Assembly (NCBI RefSeq): GCF_917563915.1
Contig: NZ_CAKJTI010000002.1
Span: forward strand, 248,001-312,000
Direction: 5' to 3'
Source: Bacillus rhizoplanae
GTDB taxonomy: Bacteria; Bacillota; Bacilli; Bacillales; Bacillaceae_G
Length of the DNA stretch: 64,000 nucleotides
Shown here: positions 52,434 through 62,853 of the stretch, one piece after another
How positions within the stretch are numbered: the stretch's first letter is position 1
How the letters are laid out: each line of letters starts with the position of its first letter
The notes under the pieces: model-generated
Seen by the model: the letters and a program-made list of their open reading frames with translations, nothing else
What the model was told of the DNA's origin: nothing
The model's database searches: none
Translations under genes and position numbers: made by a program

Positions 52434-52523
52434 TGTATATCGCCCTTTCGTTTTGAAATTTCTGAATCATTTCGAGTTTATTATAACATGAGAGAAGTGT
52501 TTTTTGAGAAATCTTACAATTAT

Positions 52524-52576
52524 GTAAGGTATATGTAAGAAAATTCGATGGTAACTATTTCTAAAAATTTTATAAT
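52524..52576 (+). promoter_or_regulatory. Third GTAAG-repeat promoter
   Basis: GTAAG at 52524-52528 and 52535-52539 (11 bp apart), then TATAAT at 52571-52576. Here the -10 lies 36 bp from the second repeat, 10 bp (one turn) further than in the two promoters at 3446 and 5927, so the face of the helix is kept. An inverted CTTAC stands at 52513-52517. Confidence 0.55.
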
Positions 52577-52610
52577 AAAGGCAACATAGACGAAGCGAGG
52601 GGAAGAAATA

Positions 52611-52712
52611 GTGAAAGGTTTAGCTATAACAGCCTTATCAATTGCTTTTGGAGTTGTTGCCTATGATAAATTGATGGATATGATTAATGTGATAAAACAA
52701 TTAATTGCATAA
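52611..52712 (+). CDS. 33-aa small protein under the GTAAG promoter
   Basis: GTG 52611 with GAGGGGAAG upstream; TAA 52710-52712. Product starts MKGLAITALSIAFGVVAYDK and is one amphipathic-to-hydrophobic helix followed by a polar helix. No family recognised. Good ribosome site, own promoter and close follow-on gene support it. Confidence 0.55.
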   Translation: MKGLAITALSIAFGVVAYDKLMDMINVIKQLIA

Positions 52713-52735
52713 ATAAAGATTTAAGGGGATAAGGG

Positions 52736-52984
52736 ATGGAATGGTTACTTGGTATTATTGGAATTTGTAGTGTTGTTTTATTATTTATGTTTCCAATTGG
52801 ATTATTAAGTTCAAGCATAAGTGTATTTTTTATGTGTTTGATCATCAGTACGATAATGATTATTATAGTATTAATGAAACGTAGTAAGTCTATTTTCTTT
52901 TTTAGCATTATTGTGATGACAATTATTGTTCTTCAAATGATAACCCTCTTTATATACCCTATTATTATAAAAGCTTTCCATTAA
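52736..52984 (+). CDS. 82-aa integral membrane protein
   Basis: ATG behind AAGGGGATAAGGG, 23 bp after the 33-aa gene. Three hydrophobic helices (about 3-22, 26-45, 50-75) with KRSK between the second and third; almost no soluble part. No family recognised. Probably co-transcribed with the 33-aa gene from the GTAAG promoter and so part of the envelope-stress regulon. Confidence 0.65.
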   Translation: MEWLLGIIGICSVVLLFMFPIGLLSSSISVFFMCLIISTIMIIIVLMKRSKSIFFFSIIVMTIIVLQMITLFIYPIIIKAFH

Positions 52985-53018
52985 AACTCTTCGCGCCGGT
53001 AGCTGAGAGTTTTTTATT
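52983..53018 (+). terminator. Terminator after the 82-aa gene
   Basis: AAACTCT / AGAGTTT arms with a GC-rich loop, then T-run. Confidence 0.65.
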
Positions 53019-53209
53019 TTCTCTTGTAGAATCCTCATTTGCTATAAAAGTTTTATTTTCGTATTTCTAGGCAATATATTCGATTTTTATATAGCAAAAA
53101 TCGGTATTTTCTCAGTAAAAACGAACAGATTCCAAAGATTGTGTTCTGAACTATCATTTGTTATATTAACTTTGAAGTGTATTGAAAATCTAAAAAAAGA
53201 GGCGAGCGT

Positions 53210-54214
53210 ATGGATAAAAAAGAAAGTACGGTCGTATTATTTCCGCAGTTGTCAGCGCGATTTATCGACGAAGGATTTATTGCATTGCGTGAACGTCGGT
53301 TTGAAGAAGCGTTAACATGCTTCGAAATGTTGCGCCAGTACGGGGCACAGACAGAACAATCAGAATTGGCTTCAGTTATTTGTTTACTAGAATTAAAGGA
53401 AACGAAAGAAGCGAAAGAGCGATGCGAGGAATTGCTTGAAACAGGGGGACTCTTATTTCAAGATATTCTCGAGACATATGTTACGATTTTAGTGCAAACA
53501 AATGATTATGAAGGCATTATTGAAACGGTACATTCCGTTTTACAAACGAAAGAAATAACAGAAGAGCAAAAAGAGAAATTAGCACAACTTGCATTGTTTG
53601 CAAAGAGCATGCTAGATGGTGAAGAAGTAGTAGAAATAGACAATGATGTATTTTTTGATGAATCTGCGTTTGCAGACGATTTGCTTACAGGTGATTATGG
53701 AAAGCAATTGCGGGCGATAAATGGGCTTGCGAATAGAAATGTCGAAAGCGCGTTGCCGGCGCTGCGTACATTTTTACTAGATGAAACGAAACACCCGTAT
53801 ATTAAAACTTCTATCTTATACATATTAATGGAAAATCGAATACAAGAAAGCATAGATGTGGAGAAATTCGGTGAGACAATAACGGTCATACCGGCTAATT
53901 TATCTTATAATCCATATGATACAGAAGAAGTGTTACATATATTGTCTGATCGCTTAGAGCATGATAATCCAACGATGTATGAGGCGATTGTTGCATATTG
54001 GAAAGAAATGCAAACAAGCATCTTTCCGTTTCCTTTCTTAATAGAGAAAGACAAGTTATGGGCAGCTGTTTTAGAGAGAGTTGGAAGAAAACGATTTGGA
54101 ATGCCGATTCATGAGGATGAGCTTCTTCGAGAGTATGATATTACACTTGAAGAATATCATGTTGCATATCAGTGGTTTTTACGTATTGAGAAAGAAGGAT
54201 TTATGCCAGTATAA
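53210..54214 (+). CDS. ysoA: TPR-type protein YsoA
   Basis: 334 aa, ATG behind AGAGGCGAG. N-terminal tetratricopeptide-like helices (FIALRERRFEEALTCFEMLR, LKETKEAKERCEELLE), a HEAT-like middle (about 160-215) and an all-helical C-terminus. Position directly upstream of tig is that of B. subtilis ysoA. Cytoplasmic, function unknown. Confidence 0.85.
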   Translation: MDKKESTVVLFPQLSARFIDEGFIALRERRFEEALTCFEMLRQYGAQTEQSELASVICLLELKETKEAKERCEELLETGGLLFQDILETYVTILVQTNDYEGIIETVHSVLQTKEITEEQKEKLAQLALFAKSMLDGEEVVEIDNDVFFDESAFADDLLTGDYGKQLRAINGLANRNVESALPALRTFLLDETKHPYIKTSILYILMENRIQESIDVEKFGETITVIPANLSYNPYDTEEVLHILSDRLEHDNPTMYEAIVAYWKEMQTSIFPFPFLIEKDKLWAAVLERVGRKRFGMPIHEDELLREYDITLEEYHVAYQWFLRIEKEGFMPV

Positions 54215-54542
54215 TGAAAAAGAATGTTTCGGTTATTGAAACGAGAGTATTCTATGTTATAATGTAAGGGTTGCAAAAGGCTGAAATCTGCCTTTTTATA
54301 AGAGAATAGAAACAAATATTCTCTTACTTATATGTTTCATATTATTCTCGAACAAAATATACCGTATTTGTCTTTTTGGCAAATAGTAGATTGAGAATGA
54401 TACGTCCGAAGTTTTCATAACGGATGGAAAAGCTGAATACATCAGCTTTTCAGAGTGTTTGTTGTTTCTTTATTAGAAATGATAAATGCCTCGATCTTTA
54501 AAGGTATGTGCATACATTATTATAGTTGGAGGGAAAGAATAA
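54215..54542. other. Leader region of tig
   Basis: 328 bp without a gene. Two small hairpins are visible: AAAGGC-tgaaatct-GCCTTT at about 54278-54296 with T-run (probable ysoA terminator) and AAAAGCTGA-ataca-TCAGCTTTT at about 54427-54451. A ribosome site GGAGGG (54528-54534) precedes tig. No known riboswitch or T-box features. Confidence 0.5.
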
Positions 54543-55826
54543 ATGGCTGCAAAATGGGAAAAATTAGAAGGTAACGTTGGCGTTTTAACAATCGAAGTTG
54601 ATGCGAAAGAAGTAAACAACTCTTTAGACGATGCGTTCAAAAAAGTTGTAAAAACAATTAATGTACCGGGCTTCCGTAAAGGAAAAATGCCTCGTCCTCT
54701 ATTCGAACAACGCTTCGGTGTAGAATCTTTATACCAAGATGCTTTAGATATCATCTTACCAAAAGCATACGGAGAAGCAATTGATGAAACTGGTATCTTC
54801 CCAGTTGCTCACCCTGAAATCGACATCGAGAAATTCGAAAAAGGGGAAAACTTAATTTTCACTGCAAAAGTTACTGTAAAACCTGAAGTGAAATTAGGCG
54901 AGTACAAAGGCTTAACAGTAGAAAAAGTTGATACTACTGTAGCTGATGAAGATGTAGAGAATGAATTAAAATCTTTACAAGAGCGTCAAGCTGAGCTTGT
55001 AGTTAAAGAAGATGGCACTGTAGAAAACGGTGATACAGCTGTAATCGACTTCGAAGGTTTCGTTGATGGCGAAGCATTCGAAGGTGGAAAAGGCGAGAAC
55101 TACTCTTTAGCAATCGGTTCTAGTACATTCATCCCAGGATTTGAAGAGCAATTAGTTGGTCTAAAAGCTGGCGAACAAAAAGAAGTGGAAGTATCATTCC
55201 CAGAAGAATACCATGCAGCAGAACTAGCTGGTAAACCAGCAACATTTAAAGTGACAGTTCATGAAATTAAGGTGAAAGAACTTCCTGCTTTAGATGATGA
55301 GTTCGCGAAAGATGCAAACGAAGAAGTAGCAACTCTTGACGAGTTAAAAGCAAAACTTCGTGAAAACTTAGAAGAGAACAAAAAACAAGAAGCTGATAAC
55401 AAACTTCGTGACGAAGTAGTAGAAAAAGCTGCTGCAAATGCAGAAATTGACATTCCAGAAGCAATGATCGAAACTGAGTTAGATCGCATGGTTCGCGAAT
55501 TCGAGCAACGCTTAAGCTACCAAGGCATGAACTTAGAGCTTTACTACCAATTCACAGGTACTGATGAAGCAAAATTAAAAGAACAAATGCAAGAAGACGC
55601 AGCAAAACGCGTAACAACTAACCTTGTTCTTGAAGCAATCATCAAAGCTGAAAACATTGAAGTAACAGAAGAAGAAGTAAATGCAGAAGTTGAAAAAATG
55701 GCTGAAATGTACAACATGCCAGTAGACGCTGTGAAACAAGCTCTTGGTAACGTTGAGGGTGTAAAAGAAGACCTTCAAGTTCGTAAAGCAGTAGATTTCT
55801 TAGTAGATAACAGCAAGACTGCATAA
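54543..55826 (+). CDS. tig: Trigger factor
   Basis: 427 aa. N-terminal ribosome-binding domain with the signature [16 protein letters not shown] (about 44-60), central FKBP-type prolyl isomerase domain ([20 protein letters not shown], about 162-245) and C-terminal chaperone arms. Cotranslational folding of nascent chains. Located upstream of clpX, as in most bacteria. Confidence 0.97.
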   Translation: MAAKWEKLEGNVGVLTIEVDAKEVNNSLDDAFKKVVKTINVPGFRKGKMPRPLFEQRFGVESLYQDALDIILPKAYGEAIDETGIFPVAHPEIDIEKFEKGENLIFTAKVTVKPEVKLGEYKGLTVEKVDTTVADEDVENELKSLQERQAELVVKEDGTVENGDTAVIDFEGFVDGEAFEGGKGENYSLAIGSSTFIPGFEEQLVGLKAGEQKEVEVSFPEEYHAAELAGKPATFKVTVHEIKVKELPALDDEFAKDANEEVATLDELKAKLRENLEENKKQEADNKLRDEVVEKAAANAEIDIPEAMIETELDRMVREFEQRLSYQGMNLELYYQFTGTDEAKLKEQMQEDAAKRVTTNLVLEAIIKAENIEVTEEEVNAEVEKMAEMYNMPVDAVKQALGNVEGVKEDLQVRKAVDFLVDNSKTA

Positions 55827-55831
55827 TAAAA

Positions 55832-55866
55832 TAACAAGGCGCGACATTGCTCGTGCCTTGTTTTAT
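55832..55866 (+). terminator. tig terminator
   Basis: AACAAGGC-gcgacattgctcgt-GCCTTGTT then TTAT. Confidence 0.75.
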
Positions 55867-56091
55867 AAATATATATATATTTGTAAATCATTTTTATTAT
55901 GAAGAAGGAAAAGATTCTTCGAAAGTCGAATATACATATTTCAAAAGTTTCAAAATTTTTTCAATTGTACATAACTAACCGTATTATTTGTATTTCTCGC
56001 CACGTAGTGACATAATATGTATTTACATACGATACATTTATCGTGTACATACGAAGGCAAGGTATTAGCACTTTGTAAGGGGTGTGAAAAT

Positions 56092-57357
56092 ATGTTTAAA
56101 TTTAATGATGAAAAAGGGCAATTAAAATGTTCTTTCTGTGGTAAAACACAAACGCAAGTTCGAAAGCTTGTTGCAGGTCCTGGTGTTTACATTTGTGATG
56201 AATGTATAGAACTTTGCACAGAAATCGTGCAAGAGGAGCTTGCAAAAGATGAAGAAGTAGAATTCAAAGATGTACCGAAACCAGTAGAGATTCGTGAAAT
56301 TTTGGATGAATATGTAATCGGACAAGATCAAGCGAAAAAGGCTTTAGCGGTAGCGGTATATAACCATTACAAGCGCATTAATTCTAACAGCAAAATTGAT
56401 GATGTAGAATTAGCGAAAAGTAATATTGCTTTAATTGGACCAACTGGTAGCGGTAAAACGTTACTGGCACAAACGTTAGCACGTATTTTAAATGTTCCAT
56501 TTGCAATTGCTGACGCAACATCTTTAACAGAAGCTGGATACGTTGGGGAAGATGTAGAAAACATCCTACTAAAACTTATTCAAGCAGCTGATTATGATGT
56601 AGAGAAAGCGGAAAAAGGGATCATTTACATTGACGAGATTGATAAAGTGGCACGTAAGTCAGAAAATCCGTCAATTACACGTGACGTATCTGGTGAGGGT
56701 GTGCAACAGGCACTTCTTAAAATTTTAGAAGGTACTGTAGCAAGCGTTCCTCCGCAGGGTGGTCGTAAGCATCCACATCAAGAGTTTATTCAAATTGATA
56801 CAACAAACATTTTATTCATTTGTGGCGGTGCATTTGATGGCATTGAACCAATTATTAAACGCCGTCTTGGTGAAAAAGTGATTGGTTTCGGTTCTGAGAA
56901 GAAAAATGCTGATGTAACAGAAAAGCATGTTTTATCGCATGTATTGCCAGAAGATTTATTAAAATTTGGATTAATTCCAGAATTTATTGGTCGTCTTCCG
57001 GTTATTGCGAATTTAGAGCCGCTTGATGAAGGTGCACTTGTTGATATCTTAACAAAACCAAAAAATGCGCTTGTGAAACAGTTCCAAAAGTTATTGGAAC
57101 TTGATGATGTTGAATTAGAGTTTGAAGAGGGTGCCCTTGTTGAAATTGCGAAAAAAGCAATTGAACGTAAAACGGGTGCGCGTGGACTTCGTTCAATCAT
57201 TGAAGGTCTTATGCTTGATGTGATGTTCGAACTCCCATCTCGTAAGGATATTGAGAAATGTGTGATTTCAAAAGAAACAGTAGCAGAGAATGCCACGCCA
57301 AAATTAGTGCTTCAAGATGGTACTGTACTTGAACAAGATACAAAAACATCTGCATAA
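56092..57357 (+). CDS. clpX: ATP-dependent Clp protease ATP-binding subunit ClpX
   Basis: 421 aa from ATG 56092 (AAGGGGTGTG upstream), giving [20 protein letters not shown]; the in-frame upstream extension lacks a ribosome site. Four-cysteine zinc-binding domain (C12, C15, C34, C37), Walker A GPTGSGKT, Walker [10 protein letters not shown], pore loop [12 protein letters not shown]+ unfoldase for ClpP. The TAA stop is shared with the left ATAAA border of bcr1 copy F. Confidence 0.97.
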   Translation: MFKFNDEKGQLKCSFCGKTQTQVRKLVAGPGVYICDECIELCTEIVQEELAKDEEVEFKDVPKPVEIREILDEYVIGQDQAKKALAVAVYNHYKRINSNSKIDDVELAKSNIALIGPTGSGKTLLAQTLARILNVPFAIADATSLTEAGYVGEDVENILLKLIQAADYDVEKAEKGIIYIDEIDKVARKSENPSITRDVSGEGVQQALLKILEGTVASVPPQGGRKHPHQEFIQIDTTNILFICGGAFDGIEPIIKRRLGEKVIGFGSEKKNADVTEKHVLSHVLPEDLLKFGLIPEFIGRLPVIANLEPLDEGALVDILTKPKNALVKQFQKLLELDDVELEFEEGALVEIAKKAIERKTGARGLRSIIEGLMLDVMFELPSRKDIEKCVISKETVAENATPKLVLQDGTVLEQDTKTSA

Positions 57358-57506
57358 AGTGAAACCTTAATCAGTGGGGATTTCATCCCTGCTGATTATG
57401 AGTGGAACGAATCGGATATATACCAGTAATTGATCCCCACCTAACTTTTTTGCTTTTTGCTGAATTTCGAGGTGGGGATATTGCTGTCCGTGAATAGCAG
57501 CATAAA
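57354..57506 (-). repeat. bcr1 repeat, copy F (inverted)
   Basis: ATAAA at 57354-57358 and 57502-57506. Read on the minus strand it has 5' hairpin CCCCACCT / AGGTGGGG, a worn GATTCGTTCCACTCATAATC segment, 3' hairpin and TTTCACTTTAT end. It begins within the clpX stop codon. Confidence 0.82.
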
Positions 57507-57510
57507 CGAT

Positions 57511-57545
57511 AAGAAACAGCAATTGTATAATTGCTGTTTCTTATT
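57511..57545 (+). terminator. Strong terminator before lonB
   Basis: AAGAAACAGCAATT-gtata-ATTGCTGTTTCTT then ATTATG; probably ends clpX transcripts beyond the bcr1 copy. Confidence 0.8.
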
Positions 57546-57607
57546 ATGTTTAGCGTGTTTCCTCCCAGGGGATACTGATAAGTAAAACATAGCGGGAGGA
57601 AATGAGT

Positions 57608-59278
57608 ATGAGCTGGACAAATATTTTTTTAATCGTTCAACTTGTCTTTGGTGTAATTGTCGGATTATATTTTTGGCATTTACTCAAAAACCAGCGAACA
57701 CAAAAAGTTTCAATTGATAGAGAATCAAAGAAAGAGCTAGAGCAACTTCGAAAAATGCGGGAAATTTCTTTAACAGAACCCCTTGCTGAAAAAGTTCGTC
57801 CGGCGTCTTTTGCTGATATTGTTGGACAAGAAGACGGTATTAAATCATTAAAAGCTGCGCTATGTGGCCCAAATCCGCAACATGTCATTATATATGGACC
57901 GCCAGGAGTTGGGAAAACAGCAGCGGCTCGACTCGTATTAGAAGAAGCAAAGAAAAACTCGAAATCTCCATTTCGAATGACTGCAACATTTATTGAGCTG
58001 GATGCCACAACGGCTCGGTTTGATGAGCGGGGGATTGCTGATCCGTTAATTGGTTCTGTTCATGATCCGATTTATCAAGGTGCTGGAGCGATGGGACAAG
58101 CAGGTATTCCGCAACCGAAAAAAGGAGCGGTCACAGATGCGCATGGAGGTATTTTATTTATTGATGAGATTGGGGAGTTGCATCCAATTCAAATGAATAA
58201 AATGTTAAAAGTGTTGGAGGATCGTAAAGTATTTTTGGAAAGTGCATATTATAGTGAAGAGAATTCTCTCATTCCAACGTATATTCACGATATTTTCCAA
58301 AAGGGATTACCAGCTGATTTTCGCCTTGTTGGCGCAACAACACGTTCTCCAGATGAAATTCCTCCGGCTATTCGGTCACGCTGTTTAGAAGTCTTTTTTC
58401 GTGAACTAGATACAGGAGAAATCGAAGCAGTAGCTAAAAATGCTGCTGAAAAGGTGGATATGGAGCTAGGTGAACAGGGTATAGAAATGATTGGAATGTA
58501 CGCACGGAATGGAAGAGAAGCCATTAATCTTGTGCAAATTTCTGCTGGAATGGCAATTAATGAAGGGCGATCTTTTATAAAGGATGAGGATATTGAATGG
58601 GTCATTCATTCAAGTCAACTGACGCCGAAATACGAAAAGCGGGTATATCCAATTCCGAAAATTGGTCTTGTAAATGGCCTGGCTGTATATGGGCCAAATA
58701 CAGGAGCACTACTCGAAATAGAAGTAACAGCAATTCCAGCAAAAGAGAATGGATCCGTTGTGGTAACAGGGATTGTTGAAGAAGAAAGTATCGGTAATCA
58801 AACGAAATCAATTCGCCGTAAAAGTATGGCAAAAGGTTCTGTTGATAATGTTGTAACTGTCCTTCGTTCGCTGGATTTGTTACCAGAAGGATATGATATA
58901 CATATTAACTTTCCAGGCGGTATTCCAATTGATGGACCATCTGCCGGCATTGCGATTGCAACAGGCGTATATTCTGCTGTTCATCGCATGTATATCAATA
59001 ATGAAGTAGCGATGACTGGAGAAATTAGTATTCACGGAGAAGTAAAACCAGTTGGTGGCGTTTATGCGAAAGTAAAAGCAGCGAAAAAAGCTGGGTCAAA
59101 GAAAGTGCTAATCCCAGCAGAAAATATGCAGCCTTTTCTTTACACAATCAAAGGTATTGAAATCGTTCCTGTGAGAAAATTAAAAGAAGTATTTGCATTA
59201 GCATTTGTAAAAGAGAAAATTGAGCCAAAAGGCGATACATTGCTTTCCTTAGATGAAGGTGACGTGCAATCGATGTAA
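57608..59278 (+). CDS. lonB: Forespore ATP-dependent protease LonB
   Basis: 556 aa from ATG 57608 (MSWTNIF; GGGAGG 8 bp upstream), preferred to ATG 57602. Residues about 3-24 form a membrane anchor, absent from LonA. Walker A GPPGVGKT, Walker B FIDEIGE, and a Lon protease domain with catalytic S445 (GPSAGIA) and K488. Works in the forespore in B. subtilis, where transcription is by sigma-F; the promoter here was not identified. Followed by a decayed bcr1 copy. Confidence 0.95.
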   Translation: MSWTNIFLIVQLVFGVIVGLYFWHLLKNQRTQKVSIDRESKKELEQLRKMREISLTEPLAEKVRPASFADIVGQEDGIKSLKAALCGPNPQHVIIYGPPGVGKTAAARLVLEEAKKNSKSPFRMTATFIELDATTARFDERGIADPLIGSVHDPIYQGAGAMGQAGIPQPKKGAVTDAHGGILFIDEIGELHPIQMNKMLKVLEDRKVFLESAYYSEENSLIPTYIHDIFQKGLPADFRLVGATTRSPDEIPPAIRSRCLEVFFRELDTGEIEAVAKNAAEKVDMELGEQGIEMIGMYARNGREAINLVQISAGMAINEGRSFIKDEDIEWVIHSSQLTPKYEKRVYPIPKIGLVNGLAVYGPNTGALLEIEVTAIPAKENGSVVVTGIVEEESIGNQTKSIRRKSMAKGSVDNVVTVLRSLDLLPEGYDIHINFPGGIPIDGPSAGIAIATGVYSAVHRMYINNEVAMTGEISIHGEVKPVGGVYAKVKAAKKAGSKKVLIPAENMQPFLYTIKGIEIVPVRKLKEVFALAFVKEKIEPKGDTLLSLDEGDVQSM

Positions 59279-59346
59279 AGGGTTAGATGAACCAATCGGG
59301 CTCATATGGGAGAGACGCTAACTTTACTGCCTGTTAGAGCAGGATA
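59276..59346 (-). repeat. bcr1 repeat, copy G (decayed, internally deleted)
   Basis: On the minus strand keeps GGCAGTAAA from the left part and GAGCCCGATTGGTTCATCTAACCC from the middle (split here: GAGCCCGATTGG, TTCATCTAACCC), ending TTTAC at the lonB stop codon. Both hairpins are lost. Confidence 0.6.
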
Positions 59347-59351
59347 TCCTA

Positions 59352-59397
59352 GACTTCGTTTAAGTTGTTATATGCTTAAGCGAAGTCCCTTTTTCTT
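59352..59397 (+). terminator. lonB terminator
   Basis: GACTTCG-t-TTAAG / CTTAA-g-CGAAGTC then CCTTTTTC. Confidence 0.8.
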
Positions 59398-59486
59398 TAA
59401 CGAGTAATAGAGTATCGAGTCTCTGAGATTGCATAAGGCTTTATTGTAATATAAAATAGGGAAACAAAGATATTTATGGAGGTGCT

Positions 59487-61817
59487 ATGTCTAATATGAA
59501 TGCGAACGAAAGAATCGTGCCCCTCCTACCATTAAGAGGCGTTCTCGTATATCCGACGATGGTTCTGCATCTTGATGTAGGACGTGATAAATCGATACAA
59601 GCGCTCGAGCAGGCAGCTGTAGATGAAAATATAATTTTTTTAGCGATGCAAAAAGACGTGAATATCGATGATCCGAAAGAAGATGATATTTATAAAGTAG
59701 GTACGTTAGCAAAAATAAAGCAAATGCTCAAATTGCCAAACGGGACGATGCGTATCCTTGTGGAAGGTTTACATAGAGTAGAAATGACAGAGTTCATCGA
59801 AGAAGATGATGTAATTACAGCTAATGTCTGTACGTTAATGGAAGAAGAAGAGGGCGATTTAGAAGAAAAAGCACTCATGCGTACATTAATTGAGTATTTT
59901 GAGCAATATATTAAGCTGTCTAAGAAGGTTTCAGATGAAACTTTTGCAACAGTTGTTGATGTTGATGAACCAGGTCGATTAGCTGATCTCGTATCATCTC
60001 ATTTGCCTCTCAAAATGAAGCAAAAGCAACAGATTTTAGAAATCACTGCGGTGAAAGAACGATTACATACACTTATTTCTTTTATTCAAGATGAAAAAGA
60101 GTTATTGAGCTTAGAAAAGAAAATTGGTCAGCAAGTGAAGCGTTCTATGGAGCGTACACAAAAAGAGTACTTCTTACGTGAGCAAATGAAAGCTATTCAA
60201 AAAGAACTTGGCGATAAAGAAGGAAAAGGCGGCGAAGTAGAAGAGCTTCGTGAAAAGATTGAAGAATCGGGAATGCCAGAAGAAACGCAGCAGGCAGCTT
60301 TAAAAGAGCTAGATCGTTATGAGAAATTGCCGGCAAGTTCAGCAGAGAGCGGTGTGATTCGCAATTATATTGATTGGTTATTATCTCTTCCTTGGACTGT
60401 GGCAACAGAAGATCGTATAGATCTTATGCGCGCTGAAAAAATTTTAAATGAAGAGCATTATGGACTTGAAAAAGTAAAAGAGCGAGTACTTGAATATTTA
60501 GCAGTGCAAAAGCTGACGAATTCATTAAAGGGACCTATTCTTTGTTTAGTCGGTCCTCCAGGGGTTGGGAAAACATCGTTAGCTAAATCGATTGCGACAT
60601 CATTAAATCGTAATTTTGTTCGTGTCTCACTTGGCGGTGTCCGTGATGAATCTGAGATTCGTGGCCATCGTCGTACGTATGTCGGTGCGATGCCGGGTCG
60701 TATTATTCAAGGAATGAAAAAAGCAAAGACAATCAATCCGGTCTTTTTATTAGATGAGATTGATAAAATGTCGAATGATTTTCGAGGAGATCCTTCAGCA
60801 GCATTATTAGAGGTATTAGATCCAGAACAAAATCATAACTTTAGTGATCATTACATCGAAGAGCCATACGATTTATCGAAAGTTATGTTTATTGCAACAG
60901 CTAATACGCTGGCAAGCATTCCAGGTCCTCTTCTTGATCGTATGGAGATTATTTCAATTGCTGGTTATACAGAACTTGAAAAAGTACATATTGCCCGTGA
61001 ACATTTGCTTCCGAAACAATTGCAGGAACATGGTTTGAAAAAAGGGAATTTACAAGTGCGTGATGAAGCGCTTCTTGAAATTATCCGTTACTATACACGT
61101 GAAGCGGGTGTTCGTACGTTAGAGCGTCAGCTTGCGAAGCTTTGCCGAAAAGCAGCGAAGATTGTTGTAACAGAAGAGCGTAAGCGCGTTGTTGTAACGG
61201 AAAAGAATATTACAGAGTTGCTTGGAAAGCGTGTATACCGTTATGGTCAAGCTGAAACGAAAGATCAAGTAGGTATGGCAACAGGTTTGGCATATACAGC
61301 AGCTGGAGGAGATACGCTTGCAATTGAGGTATCTGTATCTCCAGGAAAAGGGAAATTAATTTTAACAGGAAAACTTGGAGATGTGATGAAAGAATCTGCA
61401 CAAGCGGCATTTAGTTATATTCGTTCACGTGCAGAAGAATTGTATATTGATCCTGATTTCCATGAAAAACATGATATTCATATTCATGTTCCTGAAGGTG
61501 CTGTGCCAAAAGATGGGCCATCTGCGGGGATTACGATAGCAACAGCTCTTATTTCAGCATTAACAGGAATTCCTGTTAGTAAAGAAGTAGGGATGACGGG
61601 TGAAATTACACTTCGTGGTCGTGTATTACCGATTGGTGGATTGAAAGAGAAAACGTTAAGTGCGCATCGTGCAGGTTTAACGAAAATTATTTTACCAGCA
61701 GAAAATGAAAAAGATTTGGAAGATATTCCAGAAAGCGTAAAGGAAAACCTTACGTTTGTGCTGGCCTCTCATTTAGATGAGGTACTAGAGCACGCATTAG
61801 TAGGAGTGAAAAAATGA
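59487..61817 (+). CDS. lonA: ATP-dependent Lon protease
   Basis: 776 aa, ATG 59487 behind ATGGAGGTG. N-terminal substrate-binding domain ([20 protein letters not shown]), AAA+ module with Walker A GPPGVGKT and FLLDEIDK, and protease domain with catalytic S679 (DGPSAGIT) and K722 (GGLKEK), the same numbers as in E. coli Lon. Cytoplasmic quality-control protease. Overlaps engB by 4 bases. Confidence 0.98.
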   Translation: MSNMNANERIVPLLPLRGVLVYPTMVLHLDVGRDKSIQALEQAAVDENIIFLAMQKDVNIDDPKEDDIYKVGTLAKIKQMLKLPNGTMRILVEGLHRVEMTEFIEEDDVITANVCTLMEEEEGDLEEKALMRTLIEYFEQYIKLSKKVSDETFATVVDVDEPGRLADLVSSHLPLKMKQKQQILEITAVKERLHTLISFIQDEKELLSLEKKIGQQVKRSMERTQKEYFLREQMKAIQKELGDKEGKGGEVEELREKIEESGMPEETQQAALKELDRYEKLPASSAESGVIRNYIDWLLSLPWTVATEDRIDLMRAEKILNEEHYGLEKVKERVLEYLAVQKLTNSLKGPILCLVGPPGVGKTSLAKSIATSLNRNFVRVSLGGVRDESEIRGHRRTYVGAMPGRIIQGMKKAKTINPVFLLDEIDKMSNDFRGDPSAALLEVLDPEQNHNFSDHYIEEPYDLSKVMFIATANTLASIPGPLLDRMEIISIAGYTELEKVHIAREHLLPKQLQEHGLKKGNLQVRDEALLEIIRYYTREAGVRTLERQLAKLCRKAAKIVVTEERKRVVVTEKNITELLGKRVYRYGQAETKDQVGMATGLAYTAAGGDTLAIEVSVSPGKGKLILTGKLGDVMKESAQAAFSYIRSRAEELYIDPDFHEKHDIHIHVPEGAVPKDGPSAGITIATALISALTGIPVSKEVGMTGEITLRGRVLPIGGLKEKTLSAHRAGLTKIILPAENEKDLEDIPESVKENLTFVLASHLDEVLEHALVGVKK

Positions 61818-62410
61818 AAGTAACAAAAGCGGAGATTGTCATTAGCGCAGTTAAACCAGAACAATACCCTGAGGGTGATTTACCAGAAATCGCATTAGCC
61901 GGTCGTTCCAATGTTGGAAAGTCATCCTTTATTAATAAAATTTTAAATCGAAAAAAATTAGTACGTATTTCTTCTAAACCAGGAAAAACGCAAACACTAA
62001 ACTTTTTCATTATTAATGATATGATGCATTTCGTGGATGTACCAGGTTATGGATATGCGAAAGTATCGAAGTCAGAACGAGCAGCATGGGGCAAGATGAT
62101 TGAAACGTATTTCACAACGAGAAAGCAGCTAGATGCAGCTGTTCTTGTTATTGATTTACGTCACAAGCCGACAAGTGACGATGTGATGATGTATAATTTC
62201 TTAAAGCATTATGAAATTCCAACAATCATTATTGCAACAAAAGCCGATAAAATTCCAAAAGGAAAATGGCAAAAGCACTTAAAAGTTGTGAAAGAAACGC
62301 TTGATGTAGAACCAGAAGATGAAGTTGTATTATTCTCTTCAGAAACAGGTCTTGGGAAAGAAGAAGCGTGGAAAGCGATTCATAAGTTTACAAATACAAA
62401 AAACGTGTGA
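61814..62410 (+). CDS. engB: Ribosome biogenesis GTPase EngB/YsxC
   Basis: 198 aa. G1 GRSNVGKS (30-37), G3 DVPGYG, G4 TKADK and G5 SSETG. Needed for 50S subunit assembly. Coupled to lonA through ATGA; the lonA-ysxC-hemA order is that of B. subtilis. Confidence 0.97.
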   Translation: MKVTKAEIVISAVKPEQYPEGDLPEIALAGRSNVGKSSFINKILNRKKLVRISSKPGKTQTLNFFIINDMMHFVDVPGYGYAKVSKSERAAWGKMIETYFTTRKQLDAAVLVIDLRHKPTSDDVMMYNFLKHYEIPTIIIATKADKIPKGKWQKHLKVVKETLDVEPEDEVVLFSSETGLGKEEAWKAIHKFTNTKNV

Positions 62411-62430
62411 CATTCGTCACACGTTTTTTA
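62397..62430. terminator. Bidirectional terminator between engB and ohr
   Basis: AAAACGTGTGAC-attc-GTCACACGTTTT with A- and T-runs; contains the engB stop. Confidence 0.9.
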
Positions 62431-62434
62431 TGTA

Positions 62435-62851
62435 TTATAGTACGTTTAATGTCACTTTCATATTTCCTCTTGTTGCTTTAGAGTATGGACATACCCCGTG
62501 TGCAGCTTCTACTAATTGTGTTGCTTCTTCGTGAGATACACCAGCTACACGTACATCTAATGTCGTAGCTAACCTAAATCCACCATCTGTATCTTTGCCA
62601 ATTGATACGTGAGCCGTTACTTCCGTACTTTCTATTTTTACGCGTTTCGTACGAATGACAAGCTGTAATGCACTATCAAAGCAAGCTGCATAACCTGCTG
62701 CAAATAATTGTTCAGGGTTTGTTGCTTCCCCGCCCATACCGCCTAATGCTTTGGGCATTTTTACATCAAGGTTTAATACACCATCTTCAGAGATTACTTT
62801 TCCGTTTCGTCCACCTATTGCTTTTACAGTAGCAGTATATAATGTTTCCAT
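62435..62851 (-). CDS. ohr: Organic hydroperoxide resistance protein (Ohr/OsmC family)
   Basis: 138 aa. Active-site cysteines C57 (AACFDSAL) and C121 (GVCPYSKA), with the Ohr start METLYTATVKAIGGRNGKV. Thiol peroxidase reducing organic hydroperoxides. Two bases after the ohrR stop, so co-transcribed; in B. subtilis ohrA and ohrR are separate units. Confidence 0.95.
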   Translation of the reverse strand: METLYTATVKAIGGRNGKVISEDGVLNLDVKMPKALGGMGGEATNPEQLFAAGYAACFDSALQLVIRTKRVKIESTEVTAHVSIGKDTDGGFRLATTLDVRVAGVSHEEATQLVEAAHGVCPYSKATRGNMKVTLNVL

Positions 62852-62853
62852 GT

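Noticed and set aside
54215-54542. T-box or riboswitch in the tig leader
   Set aside because: Only two short hairpins; no specifier loop, T-box sequence or known aptamer core.
59398-59486. CtsR operator before lonA
   Set aside because: No GGTCAAA-type heptad repeat present.
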